Shown: positions 53,290-64,000 of the stretch, in pieces
How positions within the stretch are numbered: position 1 is the stretch's first letter
Layout of the letters: every line of letters starts with the position of its first letter
NCBI GenBank assembly: GCA_036186865.1
Contig: AP025071.1
Location: 17,249,142 to 17,313,141 of the forward strand
Length of the DNA: 64,000 nt
Direction of reading: 5' to 3'
DNA from: Eustoma russellianum
Lineage: Eukaryota > Streptophyta > Magnoliopsida > Gentianales > Gentianaceae
Made by a program: the position numbers and the translations under genes
Notes under the pieces: model-generated
The model's input: only the letters and a program-made list of their open reading frames with translations
Databases searched by the model: none
What the model was told of the DNA's origin: nothing

Positions 53290-54281
53290 ATGGCTTCTAG
53301 CAGTAATCTTCCCCTTCTGGCCTGAATATGCAACCTATGACTACTGATCCTTCTGAGGATCCATATTACATTCATCCAGTGATAATCCTTCAATGATATT
53401 GGTTCAACCTTTAATGGATGGCAACAATTACCATGGCTGGAGTAGATCTGTTAAAAGAGCACTTGAGTCCAAGAACAAAAGTTGGATTTGTAGATGGTTC
53501 GATTAAAAGGCCTACTGAAGGTGCGAGAAGGTTCAATGCGTGGATTAAAGCAAATAATATGGTAGCTTCCTGGTTAGTCAATTCTTTAGTTCCTAGCATT
53601 GCTCAAAGTGTGGTGTGGTTGGATAATGTTGTTGATATATGGAGTGATTTGAAGTCTAGATATGGTAATGTAAATTCATTTCGTTTGTCTGATTTGCAAG
53701 AAGAATTTTATGGAGTAAAACAGAATAACATGAAAGTAACAGAGTACTACACTAAATTGAAGGAAATCTAGGAAGAATTGTCATTACTGAAGTCAGTACC
53801 TACGTGTACTTGTAGAAGATGCATCTGTAATCTTAGTAGTTCCATCAGCAAATTTATAGAGGATGACTGTGTTATCAAATTTTTAAAAGGTTTAAATGAA
53901 GATTTTGAAGCAGTTAACTCTCAAATTTTGCTGACAACACCTCTTTCTAATTTGAAGACTGTATTTGCCATTGCAGTCAAACTTGAAAGGAAGTTATTAC
54001 ATTCTGGCACTCATACCTAGTTTACTAACAATCCATCTGCTGTTATGAATGTGAATTATGGGCCTAGGTTTAATTCATATGGTTACAGAGCCACAGGCAT
54101 TGAAAGCACGAATTTATCCATGTCAAGATCTGTAGGTAGAGGTGTCAGGAGAGAGGCTCCAAGATATAACAAAAATAACACCAGAGTCCTATTTTGCACA
54201 CATTGTAGCATGTCAGGGCACACAGTGAACAGTTGCTATAAAAAACATGGGTATCCACCAGGGTTCAAGCCTAGAGCATAG
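53290..54281 (+). pseudogene. Copia gag
   Basis: Probable original start ATG 53290 (MASSSNLPLL, early stop). Readable pieces are MILVQPLMDGNNYHGWS (53395-53443), KVGFVDGSIKRPTEG, FNAWIKANNMVASWLVNSL and IWSDLKSRYGNVNSFRLSDL. VTEYYTKLKEI follows, then a stop, CVIKFLKGLNEDFEAVNSQIL, and a zinc knuckle FCTHCSMSGHTVNSC with YKKHGYPPGFKP. This is the copia-type N-terminal/UBN2 domain and knuckle arrangement of plant elements. Three stops or frame changes disrupt it. Confidence 0.85.
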
Positions 54282-54382
54282 GTGAACATGGTGAATGTTG
54301 ATGGAGGAACACATCAGTTTTGTGAGACAACTAGTCAGGGGGGATTTGACTCCTATGAAGGTTATAGTTCTGTGAGCAGGAG

Positions 54383-54628
54383 TTGGGGTCATCCATGTCT
54401 CAATCAGCACCTGTGTTTACCCCAGAGCAATATGCACAAATTGTTAATATCTTGTTGGATCATAATGATAAGACAGGCAAGAACTTTGTTGATGCAGCAA
54501 ACCGTGCTAGTTCCTCCCATGCGGTAATGTCAGCACAGATTGTTGTTGACCCTAGAAAGTTGTCAGGTAATACTGTTTTCCAAAACTTAAACATTTGGAT
54601 TTTGGACTCTGGAGCTAGTTGTAGGATT
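54383..54628 (+). pseudogene. Copia protease start, interrupted at its active site
   Basis: The gag-protease linker and the sequence NIWILDSGASC with the catalytic Asp, immediately followed by the end of a 3-kb family repeat (GTAGGATTTGCAAGG). The histidine (CHI/CHM) expected next is lost to the junction. The frame beyond is repeat sequence. Confidence 0.8.
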
Positions 54629-55917
54629 TGCAAGGCACCACTAAAAGGGGGGTTTGAATAATCGGAGCAGAAAATGTAGTTTTTAAAATTGTTCTAAACC
54701 AAAATCCCGACTTCTGAAAACAGTTTCTGTTTTCAGGACCAGTTTTAAAACGTTTTGAAAACTAGGTTGCAGGTCTTCAAAAATTCTGAAATTTGGAGAG
54801 AACTTAGCTTCAGATGTTCTGAGTATCTATTAAAAATTTCAGATCAAAATTCAACCTCTAACCCCTTGAAAAATTGTTGGTAGTCAGATTGTGCAAATCT
54901 GCCAGAACTGGCAGTCTGTTTTGAAAATTTAATTCATATTTGTCCTTAACTCCAAATGCTCTGAAAATTTAATGATTAACCCCTTATTAGTTACTAATAA
55001 TGGGTTAAAACAGTTTTGAAAAATTCTTTTGGGAAGTTAGTCAAATACGATCAAAGTCTCAACCTTTGCAAGCATGAAAATCAGACTGCACTAGTCTCAG
55101 AACTTTGGACGTTTGAATGACTTATACTTGTTCAAAAGGGTTGAAACTTGCGCCAAAAGAACCTTAGGACGTGAGTCTATGACTCTGGAAAGTTTCGTGA
55201 TTTTTGAAATTCATTTACTATTTTTACCAACGTGATTAAAAACAATAAACAATGCTTAAACTGAAAGTAAGTGCTGAAAGTAAATAACACCAGGAATTTT
55301 ATACTGGTTCGGTTATAAACAACCTACTCTAGTATTCGAGGACACCTTCCTCGGTTATCACTAATCACACAATACAAAGAACACCTTACCACAGGGTTGA
55401 TGGAGTTACACACTAACTCCAACCCTTTACAAACCTTGTATGAGAATACAATTGTCACGAACACCACCACCTTGCAAGTGCAAGATTGATCACACCTTGA
55501 TCAATCTTTTACAATGATAAAGAGTATAGGGTGATATGTAAGAAGCCTATTCAAGATGTATGAATATGAATACAATAGGCTTTAAGAGAGAAGAAAAAAA
55601 GAAAGGTAGAAGGAAGAAGGTATAAAACGTTTTTTATCTTGAATTTGCAACTCTTGTTCTTGTCTTTTGTTTTCTCTCTTCTTTCCTTTTTATCAAGTTG
55701 GCCACCCCCTATAGCATTATCCACCTCTTGAAAATTATCTTTTAAGTACTTGGAAGAGTGTATGGCATCATTGTAACATGTCTTTGCTTACTTGGCATCT
55801 CCTCATTGGATGATCATTAAGCTCTTGCTTAGTTGGCACTCATTGATTGGATGGATGTTGTCATCACTTGATGACTAGATAAATCTGAAATTAAACCTCA
55901 AAAAGCATGTGTCAATT
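54629..55917 (+). mobile_element. 3-kb repeat family, copy 2, left part
   Basis: Matches 49061-50345 in order and orientation, starting TGCAAGGCACCACTAAAAGG. It is cut near 55915 by copy 3 in inverse orientation. A short continuation of the same family (TCACATAATCATCCCACATAATTAG) is at 58973-59009. Confidence 0.75.
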
Positions 55918-58900
55918 GTAGAGAAAAAGGGGTTTGAGTGATTTTCAAATACATGATTTAAATGTGCACAAAAACGAGCATAAGATAAAACGTGCATGAT
56001 ATAAACAATCGTGTGCATGATATTGCTTAGTACTTGCCTTATTTAGCTCATATATAATGTTGCCGTACTAACGAGTCATGAAGCGTTAAATCTTACATCA
56101 TATGGCAAACATTTGTTGTGTTTATACTATTTCCAGGTGCCATCATTAATGAACTAAACTAGTTCATTAAGTGAAGTACTTAGTTAATTAAACTAAGTAG
56201 TTCATTAAAGGAAGCTACATCTGAACAAGGCACAAAGGCAACAAGGCTAAGAAAGAAAAGTCTCCTCCTCCTTATTTACATCACATATACATGCCTACAT
56301 AAATATATTTATATATATTTTCAGATTTTTGAAAAAGGCACATACACATATATTCCAACGTACTACTGACACGTTATATATTTTATACGTACGTTAACGT
56401 CACACCATCATACTTAACTCATATTTATGAGTATATTCAGGTCTTATATCATATGATATAAGTCATGGTGATGACAAATTAAATACGACACGATAAAAGG
56501 TTCTAAACCGAAAATTATCGTATCGGGAGAATACCGAAACTTCGCCAACGTGTCACGTACTTGCCATAAATAGATGGCCAGCCCCTATACTTCAAAATTC
56601 CATAAACATTTCGTGGGCTACATGTAATATTCAGCCAAAAATTATTTCCATGTTGGCACACACAAATCACCACACATTAAGGCCAAAATGTGAAGATTCC
56701 AAGTTTAATTTTGTCACATGTTAATGGTACCACTTTAGACCAGACAAGTGCTGAGATTTAAAGTATATATTACATATATTATGTATAACATAATATATAT
56801 AACATGTGCAAAAGTTGGAATTTAAATTAGAGAAAAATCAGGTAATCGATAAATATTGAAAATTTGGTTTTCTACGCACACAACACATGGAACGTTTTTG
56901 GTACATCATGTGACATGTATCTAGACACTTTTTACATATGATATACATCTTAAAGTGTTCTAGAAAATTAAATTAAGGGCTGATTGGAATATAACATGTG
57001 TGTATTATTAAATGTGCACTATTTTACAAAGTTAGCAAAAATAATTTTCAGCATATGTATATGCATCATACACGCACATTGCAGCTGAGATGGAGCCTAT
57101 GTGGAGCCTTGTTAGCATATTGATTGGTCAAGAACCAATCATACAATGTTGGTGACATAAAGAAAGAAGCTACATAAGGTAACAATTTGAATTTTTGTCA
57201 CAATTGTGACACATGCTGAAAATTCAGCATGTGTGCTGATGATGGCCGAATTTTTCATCTATTATGAGACATATTTTACTTCTTAAATTATGTGATTGAT
57301 TGGAAGAAGAAATGGAAGTAATTTGAATATTATTTAAATTAAATAAAGTGTGATATTTTATATATCACACATGCTGAAATTTTTCAGCATGTGTGAGACA
57401 TGTCTTGGCCGAATTCTTGAGCTTAAAAGTGTCCAAGTTTATTTCTCATGTGATAAGAATATTTACCATCAATTGGTGATTCATTTTAAAAAGAAAAATC
57501 AAAGAAAAATGGTAATATTTTGAACTTTATCTTCATGTGTCACATGCTGAAAATTCAGCATGATAACACCACATTATGGGCGATTTCTTGGCTTAGCAAG
57601 GAAGAAAATTTTGTCTTGCAATTTATGTGATAATCTTGAGCTTTATGGAAATTATTTTATGATGATTTTGGCACATGTTTAAGTGTTATTCTCAGATTTT
57701 TCCAAGTCATCAACGATGACAACATTCAACCAATCATGAAGTGCCAAGTAAGCAAAGCTTAAATAATCATCCAATAAGAAGATACCAAGTAAGCAAGACC
57801 ATGTCACAATGATGTCTTACATTATCCCAAGGAATTAGAAGATAATTTTCAAGAGGGGGATAGCACTATAGGGGGGCGGCCAAAACAAATTAAAAGGAGA
57901 GAAAGAAGAGCAAAACAAGAACAAGAACAAGAGTTGCAAGTTCAAGGATCAGAAGTGTTCTAGCCTTCTTCTTCTACATTCTCTTTCTTTCTTTCTTCTT
58001 GAAAGCCTATTGTATTCATATCTTTCAATCTTGAATAGGCTTGATATAGACCACCACATATTCCATATCTTTGTAAAAGATTGATCAAGGTGTGATCAAT
58101 CTTCAATCTTGCAAGGTGGTGGTGTTCGTGTGCATTGTATTGAACATACAAGGTTTGTAAAGGGTTGGAATTGGTGTGTAACTCCATCAACCCTGTGGTA
58201 AGGTGTTTTTGATTTGTGTGATTAGTGTGAACCAAGGAAGGTGTTCCTTGAAGACTGGAGTAGGTTGTTGATAACCGAACCAGTATAAAATTCTTGGTGT
58301 CATTTACTTTCAGCACTGATTTTTTGTTTCAGCACTGTTTACTGTTATTAATCACGTTCGTAAAAATAGTAAACGAATTTCAAAAATTACAAAACTTTCA
58401 GAAAACATATTCATGCGTTCTAGGGTTCTTTTGGAACAAGTTTCAACCCTTTTGGACAAGTAGAAGTCATCCAAACGTCCAAAGTTCTGAGACTAGTGCA
58501 GTCTGATTTTCAGGATTGCAAAGGTTGAGACTTTGATCATATTTGACTAACTTTCCAAAAGAATTTTTCAAAACTGTTTCAACCCATTTAAATACAACTT
58601 ATAAGGGGTTAGTCTTTAAATTTTCAGAGCATTTGGAGTTGTGTACAAATAGAAATAAATTTTTCAAATCAGTGTATCGTTTCTGGCAGATTTGCGCAAT
58701 CTGACCACCAACGATTTTTCAAGGGGTTAGAGGTTGCATTTTAATTTGAAATTTTTAGGGGACTCTCATAACATCTGAAGCTAAGTTCTCTCAAAATTTC
58801 AGAATTTGTGGAGACCTATAACCTGGTTTTAAAAACGTTTTAAAACTGGTCATGAAAACAGAATCTGTTTTCAGAAGTTGAGTTGTTTAGGTTTAAACAA

Positions 58901-58972
58901 ATTTTAAAAACCACACTTTCTGCACCACCTATTCAACCCCCCCCCCCCCCTCCCTTCTATTGGTGCCTTGCA
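55917..58972 (-). mobile_element. 3-kb repeat family, copy 3, inverted
   Basis: Reverse-oriented copy of 49061-52060. Its own left end is at 58972 (TGCAAGGCACCAATAGAAGG, then a G-rich run of about 16). Its right end near 55917 lacks the last 30 or so bases of the terminal repeat. Three palindromes of the CATGCTGAAA-TTTCAGCATG type are at 57208, 57366 and 57541. The 118-codon minus-strand frame (57960-58316) has no known motif. Confidence 0.75.
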
Positions 58973-59009
58973 GATAATCATAAGTCACATAATCATCCCA
59001 CATAATTAG

Positions 59010-61352
59010 TGTAGCGCCCCGCCCGAAACCAGAGTTCCGGTTCAGTGCACCCGCCATACTCTACTCCATAGAGTACAAGGCGTCGATACCATACATGTGT
59101 ATGTCAACATGAATTGTAATCGATATAGCAGAAGCATCTTAAAACAAACCCACAACATACATAATGTTATTACAAACCGTTCAAATCCACACAACCACAA
59201 ATACAGTTTCTCACGAGAACTTTATTACATCAACATAAAATAAAGCTCACACAACAGGTACATCTCTTCAGCCTAAATCTTTGCTCACGGATACTCTATT
59301 TGGGGTTCCTCCTCAATGAACACGGCATCAGGGTCCCTGTTCTCTGAAATGTTAAGAGGCAAGTATGAGCGATAACCACCGTCTTTTAATCGCTCAGCAA
59401 GTATTCTTTATAGATACTTCATGTGAATCATACATGGGTTAACAAATAGTGATAAAGTAACAACGTATATGTAATTACATCTCCATTTACAAATGGCAGC
59501 ATTATATAAGAATAAAACAGAACATAAGATTTTATCTCATGCCTGAGAGGTCATATCATTCTTCCTCAGCATATCCTTAGTATACCCTTCATACTTGAAT
59601 ACTAATTCATCTTACACGAAAGTCATAACTTGCATTCATCACATCTATGTACCTGATCTTTCTTAATCGTCTTAAAGCATAATGTTCGTACGAATATTCT
59701 AATCCTCATCTAAGAGACATGATCATGACATGATGCATAAAATATGGCTGTTCATAAAATGACTTTTTGTAAACATGACTTTTCATAAACCTAACATGAT
59801 TTTCATAACTTGCATAACATGACATTTTCATAACACGAAGACATAACATTTTCATCGTTGGCTATAGCACTTTTCATAAGAATAATAACGCACGACATAC
59901 CGAATGATTCCCCATATAGTACATGTACAACATAACATCATGAACATAGGTACATGTACTAACGGTGACGCATTATGACTGAGATCCCGTGTCCCAGACC
60001 GGTGTTACACTCAGCCATAACGTAAACATGGGCCCCTGACATCTACCACTCCGGTCCCGATGTCAGGACAGCGCTACAACATAACATAACATAACATGAT
60101 CATAACATAACATGGGTCATTGGAATCATTCGTCTCGTGTTCATTATTCCTATGCATATGAATTTTTTTAAAACATGAAATGTGACAACATACTTTGCAA
60201 ATCTTGTTTTCATGCAAGTGAGACTCCATCAAATACGGTTATCTTGTCATGCTACCACTAGTAACATCACTTACTAAATTTTCTTCTACATATCACAACT
60301 TAAACAAAAATACCATTTTTGCCTACCATTCGGTTATCACACTAAAACAGCCTCTTTTTCTCCATTATCATCATACAATAATTTGGTATCATCTATTCCA
60401 TACATGCTTATCATAATTCATACTTACATGCCTATATCATGAAATTTCTTATTACTTTAATATTTCATCTTAGATTTCATAACCTATATCTTATCATAAC
60501 CTACCTATATTATTATACATAACATGTAACATATCATACTCATACATTAAATTTCATACTTTTCATAACATAATACACAAACTACATACTTAGCCTACTT
60601 TCATAACTTAACATATTCACCGTATATACATATATACTTGTATAAAAATATGTGGAAAACATTTTGGTCACTAAGGCCTTAAGGCCGAATGTGCCACTTA
60701 GTATGTATATATTTTAAATCATTTTATGATATATTATGTAATATCTAAAACTTATTCATTTTCATAGTTTAACATATTCATCATACATGCATATATATAC
60801 TTGTATAAAATATGGTAAAATCATTTTGTTATCAAGCCTAAAGGCCGAATATATACATATGGAATATATGTATATAAATCATTTTACGATATATTGTATA
60901 GTATCTAAAACTTATTCATTTTCATAGTTCAACATATTCATCATATATAAATATATATACTTGTACAAAATATAATGAAATCATTTTGTCATCAAGGCTC
61001 TTAATAGCCGAACCTATATATATACTATATATACATTTATAAAATCTTTTACTATATAGTAGGTAATACACAAATACTTATTCATTTCCTTTCTTTAAAA
61101 TATATATTACACATATGCATATATTCATATAGATCCGTATATGCACATACATAGATCTATACACCTATACATATGTATGTATATATATATATAAATATAT
61201 ATACATATATATATATAAACCGTATGTATATATATATACATCAAAACCGAATGTGTATATATATATTTATACATTGATATTCAAAGTCAAATGAGTATAT
61301 TAATATACCTTTATACATCTACACATACTTATATATGTAGATCTATACACTT

Positions 61353-61398
<46 letters not shown>

Positions 61399-62655
61399 AC
61401 ATACATACTTATAATATGGATATATGTATGCGTACTATATATATAGTGTATATATATGTATTTTGCGTGCGTGTATATGTAGTGTATGTATATATACATT
61501 TCTACATCTATACTTACTTATGTGTAGATCTATACACTTATACATACATATATATATATCAACATACTTATTTATAATATGGACATATGTATGCGTGCTA
61601 TATATAGTGTATATATGTATATTTAATGTGCGTATATATATAGTGTATATATCTATATATACTTAACACTCCAATATAGATCTATACTTTCTTGAAAAGA
61701 GAATCTTATACATAATACATGATGATCCAACTTTGATATAAACATAAATACATATGAATTGCAAAGCCATGAAGGATCTAGGAAGAGTACTTGCCTTGGT
61801 TCACTTTTCTTACACTTAGATGATGGTTCCTTCACTTTGTTTGGAAGAGAGTTCTTCTTCCTTGCTTCCTTGTATGCATGGTTTTTAAGGTTTAAATGAA
61901 GGGTTAGTGAGCAACTTATGAAACTAACTATATATGGAAGAATCAAACTTAAACTTCATAAAGTTCTTACCTTGATTGTCTTTGATCCTAGATGCTACAC
62001 CCTTCTTGAATCTTTCTTAGTTGATGGAGTGTTTGTAGTACTTGATTTGAGTGATGTTGGTGTGAAGAAAGGAGAAGAAAATCTTCTCCTTGTTGAAGCT
62101 CTAACTTTCGGCCAAGAGGGGTGTAAGGAGGGAATTGGAATGTTTGTTGGGTTTTCTTGGAGATAGTATGGAATTTGTAGATTGAAGATGCATTATTTGA
62201 GGGGTTAAAAGAAAAAAATAATCTTTCCTACTTTCTTCTAAGGGTGGCCGGCCATGATGGTGTAAAATGGGGTGGGAGACAACCTTTAGGCAAGTATGGG
62301 TGTAATGGATGGGTATTATGACAAGATTCCTAAGCATGCTATTTTTTTAATGTTAAATATTTAAAGTGTGAGACAAGTTGTCTTCACCTTCTTTTTCATT
62401 TTCCTTTTTCTTTTTCTTTTATGTATGTATTTTATTTTCTTTTTATTTAAGGTAGCATAATATTGTTGTGTCATGTATTTCTTTTTGATTTAATTTTTAC
62501 TAATAGTTTAAGTTGTTACTAACTAAGTTAATTTGAGCTTTTATTGTGTGGATTCAAACATTTATAATATATTTGCAAATGAATCATACACCTATGAGAT
62601 TATGTTTACGGTATTAAAGGTTGATACTACATAACGAATTTTCTGGGCTGTAACA
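59010..62655 (-). repeat. LTR of the minus-strand gypsy element
   Basis: 3646 bp, TG to CA. It holds repeated ACATAACATAAC words (60073-60118), three to four tandem units of about 160 bp (60595-61090), and several TA-rich runs (61130-61650, with (TA)n at 61351-61395). GGCCGAA words are frequent. The small open frames at 61653-61946 and 61918-62337 have no supported homology. Confidence 0.85.
60595..61090. repeat. 160-bp tandem repeat inside the LTR
   Basis: The word AACATATTCA recurs at about 60610, 60771 and 60931, and CTTATTCATTT at 60751, 60911 and 61078. Units contain TACTTGTA(T/C)AAAA, AATCATTTTG and GGCCGAA(T). Units have diverged. Confidence 0.75.
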
Positions 62656-62673
62656 TTCTCCCCTCCTTATAAA

Positions 62674-62693
62674 AAGTTTCGTCCTCGAAACTT
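62674..62693 (-). promoter_or_regulatory. Hairpin upstream of the polypurine tract
   Basis: Perfect 8-bp stem AAGTTTCG/CGAAACTT (loop TCCT on the plus strand), the same as at 42740-42759. The polypurine tract (plus-strand TTCTCCCCTCCTT, 62656-62668) lies between it and the LTR. Confidence 0.6.
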
Positions 62694-62700
62694 ACGTACC

Positions 62701-63998
62701 TCATACAAAGAGTTGTGGATATTGTTTCTGCATTTGCTGTTCCGGCTCCCAAGTCGCTTCTCGTTCAGTATGATTACTCCATTGTACTTTCACAAATGAA
62801 ATTGTCCGTCTCCTTAACACTTGCTCCTTACGGTCCACAATCCGTATGGGAACTTCTTCATATGTAACGTCATCTCTAATAGTCACGGGTTGCTGCTCCA
62901 GTACATGATCTGTGTCGTGTACATATCGTCGTATCTGGGATACGTGAAACACATTATGAACCTGAGATAATGTAGGAGGTAAGGCCAACCGGTATGCAAC
63001 AGTCCCAACTTTCTCTAGTATCTCATAAGGGCCAATAAATCTAGGGCTCAGTTTCCCTTTAATCCCAAATCTACTCACGCCTTTAGTCGGTGAAACTCAA
63101 AATATACTTTCTCGCCTACATCAAACTCAATCGGTCGTCTCTTTGTATCTGCCCAGCTTTTGCTTCGATCTTGTGCAGCCTTCAACCTTTCACGTATCAT
63201 TTTAATCTTCCCCAATGTCTTTTCTACCAGTTCTAGGCCCATAATGGCTCTCTCGCCAACCTCATCCCAGTACAACGGAGATCGACACTTTCTTCCATAT
63301 AATGCTTCAAACGGTGCCATACCTATGGAACTGTGATAGCTGTTATTGTAAGAGAATTCAATCAACTTCACTGATTTGTCCCAGCTAACCTTGAAATCTA
63401 AAGTGCAAGCGCGTAGCATATCTTCCAATGTTTGTATGGTACGTTCTGACTGTCCATCGGTCTGCGGATGGAATGCTGTACTCATCCGGAGTTCGGTACC
63501 CATGGCATTTTGGTAAGATTTCCAAAATCGCGAAGTAAAACGTGGATCTCTATCGCACACGATACTGACAGGTGTTCCATGTAGGTTAACTATCTCATTC
63601 ATATACATACTCACCATCTTTTCTATGGATGTCTGGATTGACATGGATAAGAAATGTGCCGATTTAGTGAGACGATCCACGATCACCCAAATCGCATCAT
63701 TACCATTACGAGTCTTAGGAAGTCCAGTAACAAAATCCATCGTAATATGCTCCCATTTCCACTCCGGAATCTCTAATGGCTGTAATAGTCCCGCCGGCCT
63801 CTGATGTTCTGCTTTAACTTGTTGACAAATATGACATCTCTCCACAAACTCCGCAATGTGACGCTTCATGCCGTTCCACCAATAATTTCTTTTAAGATCC
63901 TGATACATCTTTGTTGCTCCCGGATGTATAGATAACCGTGAGTTGTGAGCTTCTGTCATAATCTCTCTTTTAATTCCATAAATGTTTGGCACACACAA
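62701..63998 (-). pseudogene. Gypsy pol C-terminus: integrase, GPY/F-like region, chromodomain-like tail
   Basis: The 307-codon frame (63998-63075) has the integrase zinc finger: H residues in HNSRLSIHPGATKMY and CHICQQVKAEHQ. The catalytic core follows: ITMDFVTGLPKTRNG (Asp), IVCDRDPRFTSRFW (Asp) and HPQTDGQSERTIQTLEDML (Glu), so all three catalytic residues are present. After a one-base loss near 63090 the frame continues 63078-62701 with SRFGIKGKLSPRFIGPYEIL, QVHNVFHVSQIRRY, and the tail VKVQWSNHTEREATWE ending at a stop. Only one disruption in 1.3 kb marks a fairly young element. Whether gag and RT are intact lies outside the window. Confidence 0.88.
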
Positions 63999-64000
63999 TC

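Larger units (their letters stand above)
52903..54628 (+). mobile_element. Ty1/copia element, 5' part, cut at the protease
   Basis: It includes LTR-like sequence ending TTTTTCA at 53249, a PBS TGGTATTAGATC (53252-53263), gag and the start of protease. The element ends at 54628, where a 3-kb repeat family copy begins. RT, integrase and the 3' LTR are not found anywhere in the window. The LTR left boundary is not defined and may be cut by the TRIM-like element. Confidence 0.75.
59010..64000 (-). mobile_element. Second Ty3/gypsy chromovirus, minus strand, 3' half in window
   Basis: Reading on the minus strand, pol enters from beyond 64000, ends at 62701, and is followed by a hairpin, a polypurine tract (62656-62668) and a 3.65-kb LTR (59010-62655). 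The LTR runs from TGTTACAGCCC to GGGGCGCTACA. The chromodomain-like tail and the conserved sequence before the polypurine tract tie it to the element at 35317, but the LTRs are different, so it is another family. Confidence 0.88.

Noticed and set aside
57960..58316. 118-codon minus-strand frame
   Set aside because: It lies within a 3-kb family repeat, and the aligned region of copy 1 (about 49700-50050) is not open in the corresponding frame.
60073..60118. CRISPR-like or regulatory array of ACATAAC words
   Set aside because: Short, imperfect, AT-rich pentamer or heptamer reiteration inside an LTR, in eukaryotic DNA.

Overview
This window is plant nuclear DNA, most probably from a flowering plant. 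It consists almost entirely of transposable elements, and I find no convincing host gene, rRNA or tRNA gene. The evidence for a plant is: L1-type LINEs whose ORF2 ends in a fused RNase H domain (RVT_3 type); a Ty3/gypsy element of chromovirus (Tekay/Del-like) type primed by initiator tRNA-Met; a copia-type gag with a CX2CX4HX4C knuckle; a miniature LTR element (TRIM-like); a tRNA-derived SINE candidate; and long AT-rich spacers. I cannot name the species.

Bases 1-34,400 are a LINE graveyard. At least nine L1 copies lie end to end: A (1-3500), B (3505-5805), C (5850-10095), D (10340-14730), D' (15437-15890, only a 3' tail), E (16875-20444, minus strand), F (20532-26301), G (26345-30357) and H (30379-34403). 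E, F and H carry ORF1 (DUF4283-like domain plus zinc knuckle). The others are 5' truncated. ORF2 reads, in order: EEP endonuclease, reverse transcriptase, zf-RVT, RNase H. All copies are decayed; G and H are best preserved. Most junctions between copies fall at (TA)n, (CA)n or (TG)n microsatellites, and the copies share a 3' UTR with stem-loops. The repeated reuse of dinucleotide repeats is the most striking feature of this half.

Bases 34,404-45,180 hold a polypyrimidine-rich spacer and then a complete but decayed Ty3/gypsy element: 5' LTR 35317-37708, 3' LTR 42777-45174, perfect 5-bp target duplication TTGAT. Its gag-pol frame is broken at three places by short AT-rich inserts (39139-39233, 40072-40151, 40831-40897). 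Their exact removal restores the protein frame, and they have intron-like borders.

Bases 45,180-59,009 hold a LINE RNase H remnant, a SINE candidate, a GATC/ACGT-rich short tandem repeat, and members of a non-coding 3-kb family with imperfect terminal inverted repeats (48150-49050, 49061-52060, 54629-55917, and 55917-58972 inverted). They also hold a 661-bp TRIM-like element (52237-52897) and a copia gag-protease fragment cut at its protease active site by one of the 3-kb repeats.

Bases 59,010-64,000 are the 3' part of a second Ty3/gypsy chromovirus on the minus strand. It has a 3.65-kb LTR (59010-62655) containing 160-bp tandem repeats, and the integrase and C-terminal end of pol with a single frameshift. 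It continues beyond the window.
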